NCBI GenBank assembly: GCA_044371425.1
Contig: JBILTR010000001.1
Coordinates: forward strand, 558,001-622,000
DNA: 64,000 bases
Direction: 5' to 3'
Source of the DNA: JBEISR01 sp044371425
Lineage (GTDB): Bacteria > Planctomycetota > Planctomycetia > Pirellulales > Pirellulaceae
Shown: piece after piece, positions 1 through 8,598 of the stretch
Position numbering within the stretch: the first letter of the stretch is position 1
How the letters are laid out: every line of letters starts with the position of its first letter
Notes under the pieces: generated by a model
Told to the model about the DNA's origin: nothing
Databases searched by the model: none
What the model saw: only the letters and a program-made list of their open reading frames with translations
Made by a program: the position numbers and the translations under genes

Positions 1-801
1 CAGTTGCCAGGGTACGCCGGCCCCGCCGACTTGCTGCTTTATCTCGTGCGACGGGAGGAAGTGGAGGTCGAGCGGTTGCCGTTGGCAAGGATTATCGAGC
101 AGTATTTGGAATTCCTCGAGGTGCTCACGGAACTGAATCTGGATGAGGTGGGGGATTTCCTGGAGATCGCTTCTCATCTGATCGAGTTCAAGGCGCATGC
201 GGTACTACCGATGGAATCGACTCCGCAGGAGTCGAGTGACGAGCCGCTGCTGGAGGAGCCATCGGATCGATTGGCCGAGAGGCTGATTCAGTACAAGCGT
301 TTTCGGGATGTCGCCTTTCTGCTGGAGGAGCAAGCGCAGCGCTGGCAAATGCGCTTCCCCCGACTGGCAACTGAATCGCTTCCCGTGCGAAACGATCTTG
401 CCAGTCAACCGATTGCGGAGGTGGAGGTATGGGACCTAGTCAATGCCTTCGGTCGGATTCTCAAGGCCAATCGAGCTCCTGCAGCCGAGCAGACGATCTA
501 CGACGACACGCCGATTCATCAGCATATGCAGCAACTGCATCAGCGCATCGCCAACGAGGGGCCGCTGGAACTGCAGTCGCTCTTTCCCACCGGGGCTCAT
601 AAGAGTCGGCTGGTGGCGATGTTTCTGGCGACCTTGGAGCTGACGCGACACCATGGGGTGATGGCGATCCAGCGTCAACCGGAAGGAAGCATCTGGCTTC
701 AGCGAGGCAATGACTTCCAGAGGACGCTGGAAGTGGCGCAGGTGGACAACGTGACGCTGAGCCAGTTCGCTGCTTCCAATCTTCCTGTCCAACCGCGATA
801 A
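1..801 (+). CDS. scpA: Segregation and condensation protein A (5' end outside window)
   Basis: The kleisin subunit of the bacterial SMC condensin, which bridges SMC heads and binds ScpB to compact and segregate the chromosome. The reading frame is open from the first base, and residues matching the ScpA N-terminal motif (GPADLLLYLVRREEVEVERL, then an IIEQYLEFL helix) begin at once, so only a short N-terminus and the start codon are missing. An acidic linker follows at about residues 70-95. The C-terminal winged helix that contacts the SMC cap is present (LFPTGAHKSRLVAMFLATLEL, ending near QRQPEGSIWLQ). The length of 267 residues plus the missing start fits the family. The expected partner scpB is not in the window and could lie upstream. 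No clear terminator follows; a convergent gene ends at 999. Confidence 0.9.
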   Translation, partial: QLPGYAGPADLLLYLVRREEVEVERLPLARIIEQYLEFLEVLTELNLDEVGDFLEIASHLIEFKAHAVLPMESTPQESSDEPLLEEPSDRLAERLIQYKRFRDVAFLLEEQAQRWQMRFPRLATESLPVRNDLASQPIAEVEVWDLVNAFGRILKANRAPAAEQTIYDDTPIHQHMQQLHQRIANEGPLELQSLFPTGAHKSRLVAMFLATLELTRHHGVMAIQRQPEGSIWLQRGNDFQRTLEVAQVDNVTLSQFAASNLPVQPR

Positions 802-998
802 ACCGCTCCCGCTGGGACGATCGTGGGAGACGATCGCTTCCCTGCAACTGGTTGGAATCGCCCCGCGCAAGATCGATCGACAGCCTGCGCTAGACCGATG
901 GGAATCTCTCAAACGGTGGCGGGAATGACGCAAGCCCTCCGGTGTGCATCGCCGGTTCAAAAGAACTGCTCCCGATAGCATCGCCCTAAGACTTTGGC

Positions 999-3900
999 TC
1001 ATCGATCCCGTGGTGATTCCGGCTCCAGTTGCTCCTGAAGAAATCGGGTCATGCTGGCGTAGAGGTGGGCAGTCGTGTTGTCTCCCTCGGAGATCGAGTG
1101 GGAGCGATTGGGGTAGGGAAGGACTTGAAACAGTTTGCCATGAGCGATCAAGCGATCCATCAATCGCTCTACACCTTGATAATGGCAGTTGTCGTCTCCT
1201 GTCCCATGAATCAGCAGCAGGGCTCCTTCCATCCGATCGGCGTAGGTGATGGGGGAACCGGCGCGGTAGCCATCCGCGTTCTCCTGCGGCAGTCCCATGT
1301 ACCGCTCCTGATAGATGGTGTCGTAGAGCGTTTGATCGGGGACAGGGGCGACGGAGATGGCAGCACGATAGATTTTTGGGAATCGAAACAGCCCATGTAG
1401 GCTCATGCTGCCACCGCCACTCCAGCCCCAGACGGCGACGCGTGAGGGATCGATGCGAGGGACTTCCTGCAACAGGAGACCGACCGCTTTGGCCTGATCC
1501 TCAGCAGCCAGCACGCCGATCTGTCGATGGACCGACTTGCGCCAAGTGCGCCCCTTGGGCACTTTGGTCCCCCGATTGTCAAAGCTGGCGACGAACATCC
1601 CCCGCGAAGCCAGCCAGCGATGCCACAGGCCTTGTCGCCCCCACCAAGCATCCCGCACCGTCTGCCCATGGGGTTCCCCATAGACATGCACCAGCAAGGG
1701 TTGCTGCGAGCCACTCTCTTTGGGAGCTGGAGGTTCCAGCAGCCATCCATCCAGCGAAACTCCCGGTTCGATTTCGATGCTTCGAAAGACGGGTGTTGGT
1801 AGTGCAAGCGAAGTTACGAGAGCCGATAGTTCGGCGTTATCTTCCAGCAACTGGAGACGTTGATGCCCATCCAATTCCAGCCATTCATGGGACGCTGGTT
1901 TCCCTGCGGACGACCAGGAGTGAAGCGCCCAGGGGGAACCGGGAACCGTTTGATAGGAGTGCCATCCCGGTTGATCGATCGGAGTGGCTCGTTCGGAACT
2001 TCCATTGCGAAGATCGACTCGATAGAGATACTTCTGGGTGGCATGGTTGGGGGATGCACTGACCAGAGCGCTATTCCCATCGAGATCGAAGGAGATGATC
2101 TCGATGACATCCCAAGGGGCTTCCAAGATCGGTGTCGCTTGGTCCGGTTGCTCGGCGCTGACCCGATAGAGCCCTCGCCAACCGATGCGTTCCGACAGCC
2201 AGAGGAAGCTCTTGCCTCCATCGATCCACCGAAAGGGATTCTCATTCTCCAACCATGCGGCATCGCGATCGGTCCACAGGAGACGGGTTTGCTTGGTTGC
2301 AGGGTCCCAGACGAAGACTTCGTTCTGGTTTTGCAATCGATTGAATCGCTGCAAATAAAGTCGTTGATTGGATGGATTCCATTGGGTGTGGGCGATGTAG
2401 TGGTTGCGAGGATCTCCTGGCAATTCGATCCAGTCGATCTGTCCATCGTCCAGCGAGACAACACCGATCCGGCAAGAGGGATTGGTTTGTCCCGCTTTGG
2501 GATAGGGGATGGGGATCAGTCGCGCGTAGCGATCGGAGGTGTTATCGATGAGATGGAAGATGCCTACCTCAGAGGTGTCGATTTCCCAAAAGGCGATGTG
2601 TCGACCGTCGGGGCTCCATCGATAGCCATCCCGAAGGTCCAGTTCTTCTTCGTAGACCCAGTCTCCCGTCCCGTGGATCTTTCCCTCCAATCCGCCGAAG
2701 GTCCATTGGCGGATGGAACCTGTTGCTAGGTCCTCGACATGGATGTCCTGGTTGCGTACGAAGGCGATCTGATTGCCGCTTGGAGAGAACTTCGCAAACA
2801 TCATCGATGCAGCGGGTTGGTCGTCACCTCCCAGCTTTCGCAACCTACCGCTGCTGCGGTCCAACAACCAGTAGTCCCCTCGCGTGTTGTAACGCCAAAC
2901 TTTTTGTGAGTTGGTATAGAGGAGCAATTTCGATTCATCATCGCTTGTCGCGAACGATTCCACGACAAGCGGCGCGGTGGCACCTTCAGGGATCAGTTGC
3001 ATTCGGGAGATCCAAGGCTCGAAGCGACCAGACTTCGGATCGCATCGCTCGATGGCGATCTCCCCATCGCCTGGCGGCATGCGATAGGCGATATCGCCCG
3101 ATCGATGCCACGCGATCTGTCCTGGACCCTTCTCTTGTAGTTCCGGGGCGTTGAAGATCTGCTCGGCTGTCCATTGGTTGGCCTGTGGAGGGCTGGCCCG
3201 CTGGTTTCGTTCGGTTACCTGTTGACGAATCGCCTTTCGCGCCGCATCGACTCGTTGGGGCCAGCGAAAGGTTGGCGATTGCTCTGGCAGAAAGCCTTCC
3301 AAGTGTCCTGTGAGACGGGTGGCTGGTTTGGTGTAGGTCAGCTCCGTAGGACCAAAGACCTCGCGGCACAATTCGGCCAGGCCAGGGTCGTACTGCAGCA
3401 ACTCCTTACGAGTATCGACATGGTTGTGATCGTGGTCATCGTGTCGATTGTTGTCGAACCAGGACTGCACTCCCTCGGCGAAGTACTCATGGTGGTTGAC
3501 CGCAGCATAGGTTCCTTTCCATAGTCCTTTTTCGATCGCCTCTCGATAGACCTTTTCGACTCGAGTATCGAACGTGGGGTCGACATGAATCATGCCGCGT
3601 AGGTGGATGTTGTGAGCGAATTCGTGGATCAAAATGCATTCGGCTGCGTAAGGATCGCCTGGGTAGGCCAGTAAATTCTCCTCGCCGCAGGAACAGTAGG
3701 GATCCGTCTGGGAGCCTCCCATGCCACGAGCGCGGCCATCCCAGAAGTCGCGAGCCGATACGCCGGGGGCTTCCGTTCCGTCCTGTTCGGGGTTGCCCAG
3801 CCATTTCCATTCCGGAAGGTCGGTGGTGAATTCATTCCAGGCGATGATGGACATCCGGGAGCCGCTAGCGCGCATGGCGGCGAGCACATCGGGGCGATGC

Positions 3901-4151
3901 CGCATCATCGCAGCCACCCAGTAGGCGGCTTCCTTCAACGCAAAGGGGCTCACGCGATCCGATGCGACGATCTGGTAACCGTCGACGCGGATCACCTGCT
4001 GGTAGAAATCGGGGATTCCCGAATCGGCTTCCGGGCGGGTGATTTCCGAGATCGGAAGGGGGGCTTGCGCCGCAGTAGGAGAGGGGGAAATCGCCGTCGA
4101 TACGCTGGCCAGCAAAAAGATCCCGAAGAGTGCACGCAGGGGGCATCGCAT
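999..4151 (-). CDS. Secreted HExxH metallopeptidase-dipeptidyl peptidase IV (S9B) fusion
   Basis: A predicted exported 1050-aa peptidase. The start chosen is ATG at 4151, because it begins a signal peptide (MRCPLRALFGIFLLASVSTA, cut near AAQA about residue 30); longer in-frame starts run into the next gene. Residues about 40-260 hold a zincin-like region with HEFAH at 176-180 and a candidate third zinc ligand Glu226 (YFAEGVQSWFD), followed by a His/Asp-rich stretch. From about residue 330 comes a DPP IV beta-propeller (repeated RWSPDGRHIAFWE-like strands), then the alpha/beta hydrolase with Ser911 (GWSGGG), Asp986 (HGTGDDN) and His1018 (NRSHS). DPP IV enzymes remove N-terminal dipeptides. The nucleophile motif GWSGGG differs from the usual GWSYGG. 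The metallopeptidase assignment rests on motif only. It lies 127 bp after the upstream same-strand gene and may be cotranscribed with it. Confidence 0.82.
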   Translation of the reverse strand: MRCPLRALFGIFLLASVSTAISPSPTAAQAPLPISEITRPEADSGIPDFYQQVIRVDGYQIVASDRVSPFALKEAAYWVAAMMRHRPDVLAAMRASGSRMSIIAWNEFTTDLPEWKWLGNPEQDGTEAPGVSARDFWDGRARGMGGSQTDPYCSCGEENLLAYPGDPYAAECILIHEFAHNIHLRGMIHVDPTFDTRVEKVYREAIEKGLWKGTYAAVNHHEYFAEGVQSWFDNNRHDDHDHNHVDTRKELLQYDPGLAELCREVFGPTELTYTKPATRLTGHLEGFLPEQSPTFRWPQRVDAARKAIRQQVTERNQRASPPQANQWTAEQIFNAPELQEKGPGQIAWHRSGDIAYRMPPGDGEIAIERCDPKSGRFEPWISRMQLIPEGATAPLVVESFATSDDESKLLLYTNSQKVWRYNTRGDYWLLDRSSGRLRKLGGDDQPAASMMFAKFSPSGNQIAFVRNQDIHVEDLATGSIRQWTFGGLEGKIHGTGDWVYEEELDLRDGYRWSPDGRHIAFWEIDTSEVGIFHLIDNTSDRYARLIPIPYPKAGQTNPSCRIGVVSLDDGQIDWIELPGDPRNHYIAHTQWNPSNQRLYLQRFNRLQNQNEVFVWDPATKQTRLLWTDRDAAWLENENPFRWIDGGKSFLWLSERIGWRGLYRVSAEQPDQATPILEAPWDVIEIISFDLDGNSALVSASPNHATQKYLYRVDLRNGSSERATPIDQPGWHSYQTVPGSPWALHSWSSAGKPASHEWLELDGHQRLQLLEDNAELSALVTSLALPTPVFRSIEIEPGVSLDGWLLEPPAPKESGSQQPLLVHVYGEPHGQTVRDAWWGRQGLWHRWLASRGMFVASFDNRGTKVPKGRTWRKSVHRQIGVLAAEDQAKAVGLLLQEVPRIDPSRVAVWGWSGGGSMSLHGLFRFPKIYRAAISVAPVPDQTLYDTIYQERYMGLPQENADGYRAGSPITYADRMEGALLLIHGTGDDNCHYQGVERLMDRLIAHGKLFQVLPYPNRSHSISEGDNTTAHLYASMTRFLQEQLEPESPRDR

Positions 4152-4278
4152 ACAGCGTCCGATCCGATAGAGGGCCGAAAAACCTGATCGGAGAGGACTT
4201 GTCGCAAGTCGCTCTCCGAGGCTTATTGTATCGGTTGTCGGAACGCGCGGAGGGTTGCTGCGAGTTGGTGCTGGCCGA

Positions 4279-6939
4279 TCAGCGAGGCGGGGCCAAAGGT
4301 GGAGCGGGTGGAGCAACGAAGCCGACGGGTGAGCTGGAGCGATCGGGTAGAGATGTTGGATTCGCTTTGGCTTCGCTTCCTTGGATGAAGCGGGTCGATT
4401 CTTCTTGGCTCCACTGGGCATCTCCTTGCGAGCTGCTCACTTCGGCTCGGAACCGGTGGGTGCCTGGTCTGGAGGCCTTCGCAGCGATCACTAAGCGAAT
4501 CGATTGCCCCGGCTCCAACTTTTCCACCGCTTCAAACAGCACCTGTCCTGGAACGATACGATTGCCATGACCGCTCGCCTCCATCGGTTCGATGCCATCG
4601 GAGAACTGAGCCACCACGACGATATCGCGTGCGGTGGAGTGCCCTTGGTTGGTGATCGTCACTTCGTAGACTGCCGGCTTGTCGGTGGATGCAGGAGCGG
4701 CTGGGTCGCGAACTTGAAGCTGCAAGTCGGTGACTGCCTCCGCCTTCATGGCTCCTGAAGCCGATGCGGTTGCTCCGGCGCTTCCGACCGCTTGGGATTT
4801 CCAAGCGATCGTTCCTTCTCGCTGGCAGGCTACCACTAGGCCCCTCTGCCGACTCGAACCAGCCTGCAGGGGATCTTCCCGCCACTGGATCGTGCGGCCT
4901 TCGACCTTCGCCCCCTCTGGCGCCTCAATCAGATCGACTCCTTCGGGGAGTTCCAGGGAGCATTGGATCGAATCGATCGCCAATTCGCTGGGGTTATTCA
5001 GGTGCAGGGTCCACTGAGCGGTGGCTCCGACGAAGCTGGTTTCCGGAGCGGCCCAGGAGAGTTCCAAGGATCCTTGTCGCACAGCGACATCGATCGTCGA
5101 TTTCGCCTTGAGGGAGCCGGCGGCGCCTTCTGCAGCGACCGAGACGGGGATCATCCCGGAGTGCTTGAAATCGAGTTCGACCTCGACAATCTCTTCAGCG
5201 CCGGCGGGAATCGTTCCGATCGGAAGCATGCTCTCGGCGATTGAACCGGCCTGGACCATCAACTGGACAGCTTCCGCCGGAAGTGTCCCCGGATTTTTGA
5301 CTCGGACCCGAAAGATCTCCGGGCGTCCGAAGACGACTTGCGAGGGACCCTCCAGAGCGACCTGAAGCTGAGCTGCAGCGACTTGAAGCGGAAGAGAGCC
5401 GGTTTGTGGGAGCGCCGTCCACTCGATCTCAGCAGCAAACAGCTCTGGCTTGGACGATTGCAACTGGAATGCAAGTCGCTTTTCTGTAGCCCCTGGTAGC
5501 TGGTCTACCTGCCAGACCAACTGACGCAGTCCTTCGGATTGGTCGATCAGTACTTGCTCGTTCGCTTCAGGAATCGACATCGCAACGGCATCCGGTACGC
5601 TCACCTGAATCAGCATTCCCTCGATCGGCTCACGGCCTCGGTGGGACACAACCAGCTCGAACGTCGCCGGCCGATCCATCGGGACAGTCTCTGGACCAAC
5701 CACACGGACATCGATTGCAGGAAGATGCATCGCCAGTGCGGAAGGAGTTTTCTTGGAGGCCAAAGGAGCGAAATCGGAAGGTGCAGCGACGGTGCTGGAT
5801 GAGCTGGGTAGAGGCGCAGAGACATCCGCGGACCTCAGTTCCATCGGTGCGGGTGCCATCGCTGCGGGAGATCCAGGTAGAGCCATCAAGCGGGCATTGT
5901 CTGCTGCAGAGGGTTCGGGTTGGACAGGGGAAGCAGCAGGACTGGAGGGGAGTTGTGGCATCGGGACCTGCGCGAGCTTCGAAGCTTCATCGTCCACTGT
6001 CGAAGTTCGATCGTTGGTGTTGACGCGCACCATTTCCGCTGGTCGTGCGGGACTGGCCATGGGCTTGTTGGCTTGGGATGCTGCGGGATCGGATGGGGTG
6101 GGGGCGCGGGAGGGAACCGGACGGCGCGGCACGCTGGGCCATGCGGCCTCGGCCAAGGGGCGATCCAGGTTGAGGAAGGACTCCCCATCGTTGGACGCTT
6201 CCAACCGATTCTCCGACGGATTCGAGGACGGTGCTGGTTCCGAGGTTGTTCTGTTTGCCACGGGCTCCCGATTCACCTCTCCGACTGGATCGGTAGCTGC
6301 CGCCGGCGGCTCGGTGAAGGACAACCGGGGGGACGGAACCTCGTCCACGCCGACCGGCTTTCCCGAAGCCCTGCGACTGGAAGACTTTGGCGAAAGCGAT
6401 GTCACCGGTCGCGATTCGATGCGAGGCTCGCGATCGAGAAGACCGGCTGTGTTGGAGCGTGGGGAGGCACCAGGGCTGTCGCTGGAACTGTTCCACGCCG
6501 CGTCCAAAGGGGGCGCCGGTGCTGCGGTTGTCTCGAGGTCGACCTGCGGAGGCGCAGGAAGGTCGGAAATCGGAGGATCGCTAGGTGGTTTCGGCAAGGA
6601 TGGAAGTTCTTGCATCGCTGCCGATTGGCCCGAAAATGGTTCCAAAGGGACCCTGCGCCGCGGAGTCCCCTTCCTCGCAGCCTCCTCGGCTCGTATCTGC
6701 TTGGAGTCGTCGCCACCAAACCATTTGTCGGTGGCCGATCGAAACTGCTGAAAGAACCCCCCTTTCGCTTTCTGGGGAGAAACCGCTCCGGAAGATGGCA
6801 AACCACCTCGCGGGGAGACTTGAGCCGAGCGGGAATTGGTTGGCCGTTCGCCCTGGAATCCAAGTGCAGAGGAGCCACTTGCAAAGCACAAAAGGATGCT
6901 CATGACGGTCAGGATGCTCCGACCTGTAACGTCCGCCAT
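4279..6939 (-). CDS. Secreted surface protein with DUF11/CARDB-like repeats
   Basis: A predicted exported 886-aa protein of unknown role. The start is ATG at 6939: it follows an AGGAG eight bases upstream and opens a signal peptide (MADVTGRSILTVMSILLCFA...SSALGFQG). A longer open frame extends to 7389 but reads through repeat-bearing intergenic DNA. Residues about 40-390 are low-complexity, rich in Pro, Ser and Ala, and look like an extended wall or periplasmic spacer. From about 400 to the end are four or so beta-sandwich repeats of the DUF11/CARDB kind, marked by phrases such as VTITNQGHSTARDIVV, VKNPGTLPAEAVQLMV and LNNPSELAIDSIQCSL. Such repeats are common in large planctomycete envelope proteins. 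No catalytic motif and no C-terminal sorting signal were seen; the C-terminus is Pro-rich. Confidence 0.7.
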   Translation of the reverse strand: MADVTGRSILTVMSILLCFASGSSALGFQGERPTNSRSAQVSPRGGLPSSGAVSPQKAKGGFFQQFRSATDKWFGGDDSKQIRAEEAARKGTPRRRVPLEPFSGQSAAMQELPSLPKPPSDPPISDLPAPPQVDLETTAAPAPPLDAAWNSSSDSPGASPRSNTAGLLDREPRIESRPVTSLSPKSSSRRASGKPVGVDEVPSPRLSFTEPPAAATDPVGEVNREPVANRTTSEPAPSSNPSENRLEASNDGESFLNLDRPLAEAAWPSVPRRPVPSRAPTPSDPAASQANKPMASPARPAEMVRVNTNDRTSTVDDEASKLAQVPMPQLPSSPAASPVQPEPSAADNARLMALPGSPAAMAPAPMELRSADVSAPLPSSSSTVAAPSDFAPLASKKTPSALAMHLPAIDVRVVGPETVPMDRPATFELVVSHRGREPIEGMLIQVSVPDAVAMSIPEANEQVLIDQSEGLRQLVWQVDQLPGATEKRLAFQLQSSKPELFAAEIEWTALPQTGSLPLQVAAAQLQVALEGPSQVVFGRPEIFRVRVKNPGTLPAEAVQLMVQAGSIAESMLPIGTIPAGAEEIVEVELDFKHSGMIPVSVAAEGAAGSLKAKSTIDVAVRQGSLELSWAAPETSFVGATAQWTLHLNNPSELAIDSIQCSLELPEGVDLIEAPEGAKVEGRTIQWREDPLQAGSSRQRGLVVACQREGTIAWKSQAVGSAGATASASGAMKAEAVTDLQLQVRDPAAPASTDKPAVYEVTITNQGHSTARDIVVVAQFSDGIEPMEASGHGNRIVPGQVLFEAVEKLEPGQSIRLVIAAKASRPGTHRFRAEVSSSQGDAQWSQEESTRFIQGSEAKANPTSLPDRSSSPVGFVAPPAPPLAPPR

Positions 6940-6968
6940 CGCTGGGCTCCTGCAAGGAAAGAGGCGGT

Positions 6969-6985
6969 TGGTACGATCCGTACCA
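6969..6985. repeat. Short perfect palindrome upstream of the DUF11 protein
   Basis: TGGTACG, a 3-base loop ATC, then CGTACCA. It ends 30 bp before the start codon at 6939 on the minus strand, so it could be an operator or a 5'-UTR hairpin. Role inferred from position only. Confidence 0.35.
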
Positions 6986-7374
6986 TCACGTTTCGGGAAT
7001 GCTGGCACTTGCCAGGCCGAATCCGCCCTTCCTCCGGTATCGGTTGGATCGATTGAAGAGATTGAATCGATTCTTCCGATTCGTCCGCTTGGGGCGTCCG
7101 GTGGTAGCAAGTCGATGCCACGCCCGGTAGCCTCGGCAAAACACTGGCCAACGGTTTGATGGCTCCAATTGCAATCTAGCCAACCTCTGCCTCCGCCGAC
7201 CCTAAACCAACTTGCGATCGCGACTCCCAAGCCAGATCGGCGGAATGGGCTATGGCCTTCGCAAGCAAGGCTTTGGGTTAGGCCAGTTGGAGAAGTCACG
7301 TTCAAACCATGCGATATCCCAAGGGAAAGCAACTGCACAAGAATTGCCATCCATCTGGGTAGTTTTCCCCAATC

Positions 7375-7809
7375 AGTGCCCGGCACCAATTAGACTTCTT
7401 TCCACTCCAACAGGTGGTGTTTCCTAATCGGTGCCTGGCACCAATTGAGCTTTTTTCCTTCTTGTGGGTGGTGCTTTCCAATCGGTGCCTGGTACCAACT
7501 GAGCTTTTTTCCGCTCTAATAGGTGGTTTTTTCGAATTGAGGTCGGAAACCTACTTGAAAGGCCCCGTTGGTCTGTTGGACGCCTTTGCCTTGAGATCAT
7601 CGACCGACCGCGCATTTATACTTCTTATGGGTGGTATTTCCCAATCCGTGCCTGGCACCAATTGGGATTTTTTCCTTCTTGTGGGTGGTGCTATCCAATC
7701 GGTGCCTGGCACCAATTGCGTTATGGGTGGTTTTTCCTAATCGGTGCCTGGCACCAATTGGGATTTTTTCCTTCTTGTGGGTGGTGCTATCCAATCGGTG
7801 CCTGGCACC
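7375..7809. repeat. Tandem array of GGTGCCTGGCACC palindromes
   Basis: Seven copies of a 13-base near-perfect palindrome occur at 7375, 7430, 7484, 7647, 7701, 7743 and 7797. Most are followed by AATTG, a T-run and a GTGGGTGG block. Spacing is 54-55 bp for most neighbours, with one 42-bp step and one long gap of 163 bp between copies 3 and 4. Copies 1 (GTGCCCGGCACC), 3 (GGTGCCTGGTACC) and 4 (CGTGCCTGGCACC) are diverged. Each unit could fold into a hairpin with six-base-pair arms followed by T-rich sequence. The structure resembles REP-type intergenic repeats; I see no REP-associated transposase in the window. It is not a CRISPR: the intervening sequences are themselves repeated. Confidence 0.8.
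7507..7618. repeat. Duplicated block, copy A
   Basis: About 110 bp (T-run, CCGCTCTAA, GGTGG, TTCGAATTGAGGTCGGAAAC, then GATCATCGACCG and CGCGCATTT) that recurs 312 bp downstream. It sits immediately after palindrome copy 3 and interrupts the array, so the array grew by duplicating a composite unit. Confidence 0.75.
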
Positions 7810-7819
7810 AATTGCGCCT

Positions 7820-7930
7820 TTTTCCGCTCTAACGGGTGGTTTTTCGAATTGAGGTCGGAAACCCATCTGAAAGGCACCGTTGGTCTGCTGGCCCCCATTT
7901 CCTCGAGATCATCGACCGGCCGCGCATTTC
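7820..7930. repeat. Duplicated block, copy B
   Basis: Second copy of the block at 7507-7618, following palindrome copy 7. It shares TTCGAATTGAGGTCGGAAAC, AAAGGCACCGTTGGTCTG and GATCATCGACCGGCCGCGCA-like sequence with scattered substitutions and small indels, so the duplication is not recent. Confidence 0.75.
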
Positions 7931-8115
7931 TCGTTCTTCTAGGTGTAGCGGCAGGCCACAAGTAGATGAATTGCCAGCATAGATTAGGAAAAGCCCCCTT
8001 TCTGCTAGCAAAGAGAGGACATGGACGGTCGATCGATTGGGGATCGTCTTGACGCCATCGAAACGGTCATCGAACTCCAATTTGATTCACCAAAAAAGGG
8101 GGGGTGGTCCCAAAA

Positions 8116-8128
8116 GGTGGGTGGCACC
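8116..8128. repeat. Solitary degenerate palindrome copy
   Basis: GGTGGGTGGCACC followed by AATTGGGA matches the right arm and flank of the array unit, about 300 bp beyond the last array member. Confidence 0.45.
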
Positions 8129-8598
8129 AATTGGGAGAATTTAGTCTCTTCGGGGGGTGAGTGTCGCAAGATCGAATCTGTATCAAAATGCATCACTCAA
8201 TTTTTTGTTGTTGATTGGATTGGCTACAGCAACTTGAGGGAAGCGATGCGGTCAACGAGGTCGCTGGCGAGTTGGCTTGGGGGTGGAAGCTGCCGGTGGA
8301 CCTTCAAATTGGAACGATTTCAGCGCCCGCGCCATATGCCAGCACTTTTCCTGCAGAAAATCATCGTTTTGGGGCAACGTCGGCCTGGGGTTTGCATCGA
8401 TAGTGCCCTTGATTCGCTCGTTTTGTGCAACCGATCCGGCATTGGTTTCGTTGTTTCGAGGAAGCCAAGTCACTGCTGGATTTGAATCGGATTTTCAGCT
8501 TTCTTGTAGAACCTGAAGTCCGAGCAAATAAGATGAATATGATTCGGTCAAGGAACGCTCTTTCGGAATTCGTGGGAGCAGGTCTGGGAGCTCAAACT

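Larger units (their letters stand above)
6940..8598. other. Divergent non-coding region, 1.66 kb
   Basis: Lies between two genes transcribed away from each other and must hold both promoters. I see no supportable gene. Open frames inside 7400-7950 translate to recurring VPGTDW-type peptides that only reflect the DNA repeats, and the 8021-8485 frame resembles nothing known. A palindrome sits at 6969-6985, an array of GGTGCCTGGCACC palindromes at 7375-7809, a duplicated block at 7507-7618 and 7820-7930, and a single degenerate copy at 8116-8128. No clear -35/-10 pair could be assigned. Confidence 0.7.

Noticed and set aside
940..985. tRNA-like T-arm (GGTTCAA)
   Set aside because: No complementary arms or acceptor stem could be formed around it.
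5753..7056. Long plus-strand frames opposite the DUF11 protein
   Set aside because: Antisense shadows of a GC-rich, low-complexity coding region; composition is Arg/Gly-rich and nothing matches a family.
7414..7866. Open frames encoding repeated VPGTDW-like peptides
   Set aside because: They appear in several frames on both strands, follow the DNA repeat exactly and have no ribosome site or family.
7375..7930. CRISPR array
   Set aside because: Repeats are short palindromes and the sequences between them are themselves repeated, with no unique spacers and no cas genes.
8021..8485. 154-aa frame in the divergent gap
   Set aside because: No recognisable motif or start site, and its beginning lies in degenerate repeat DNA.
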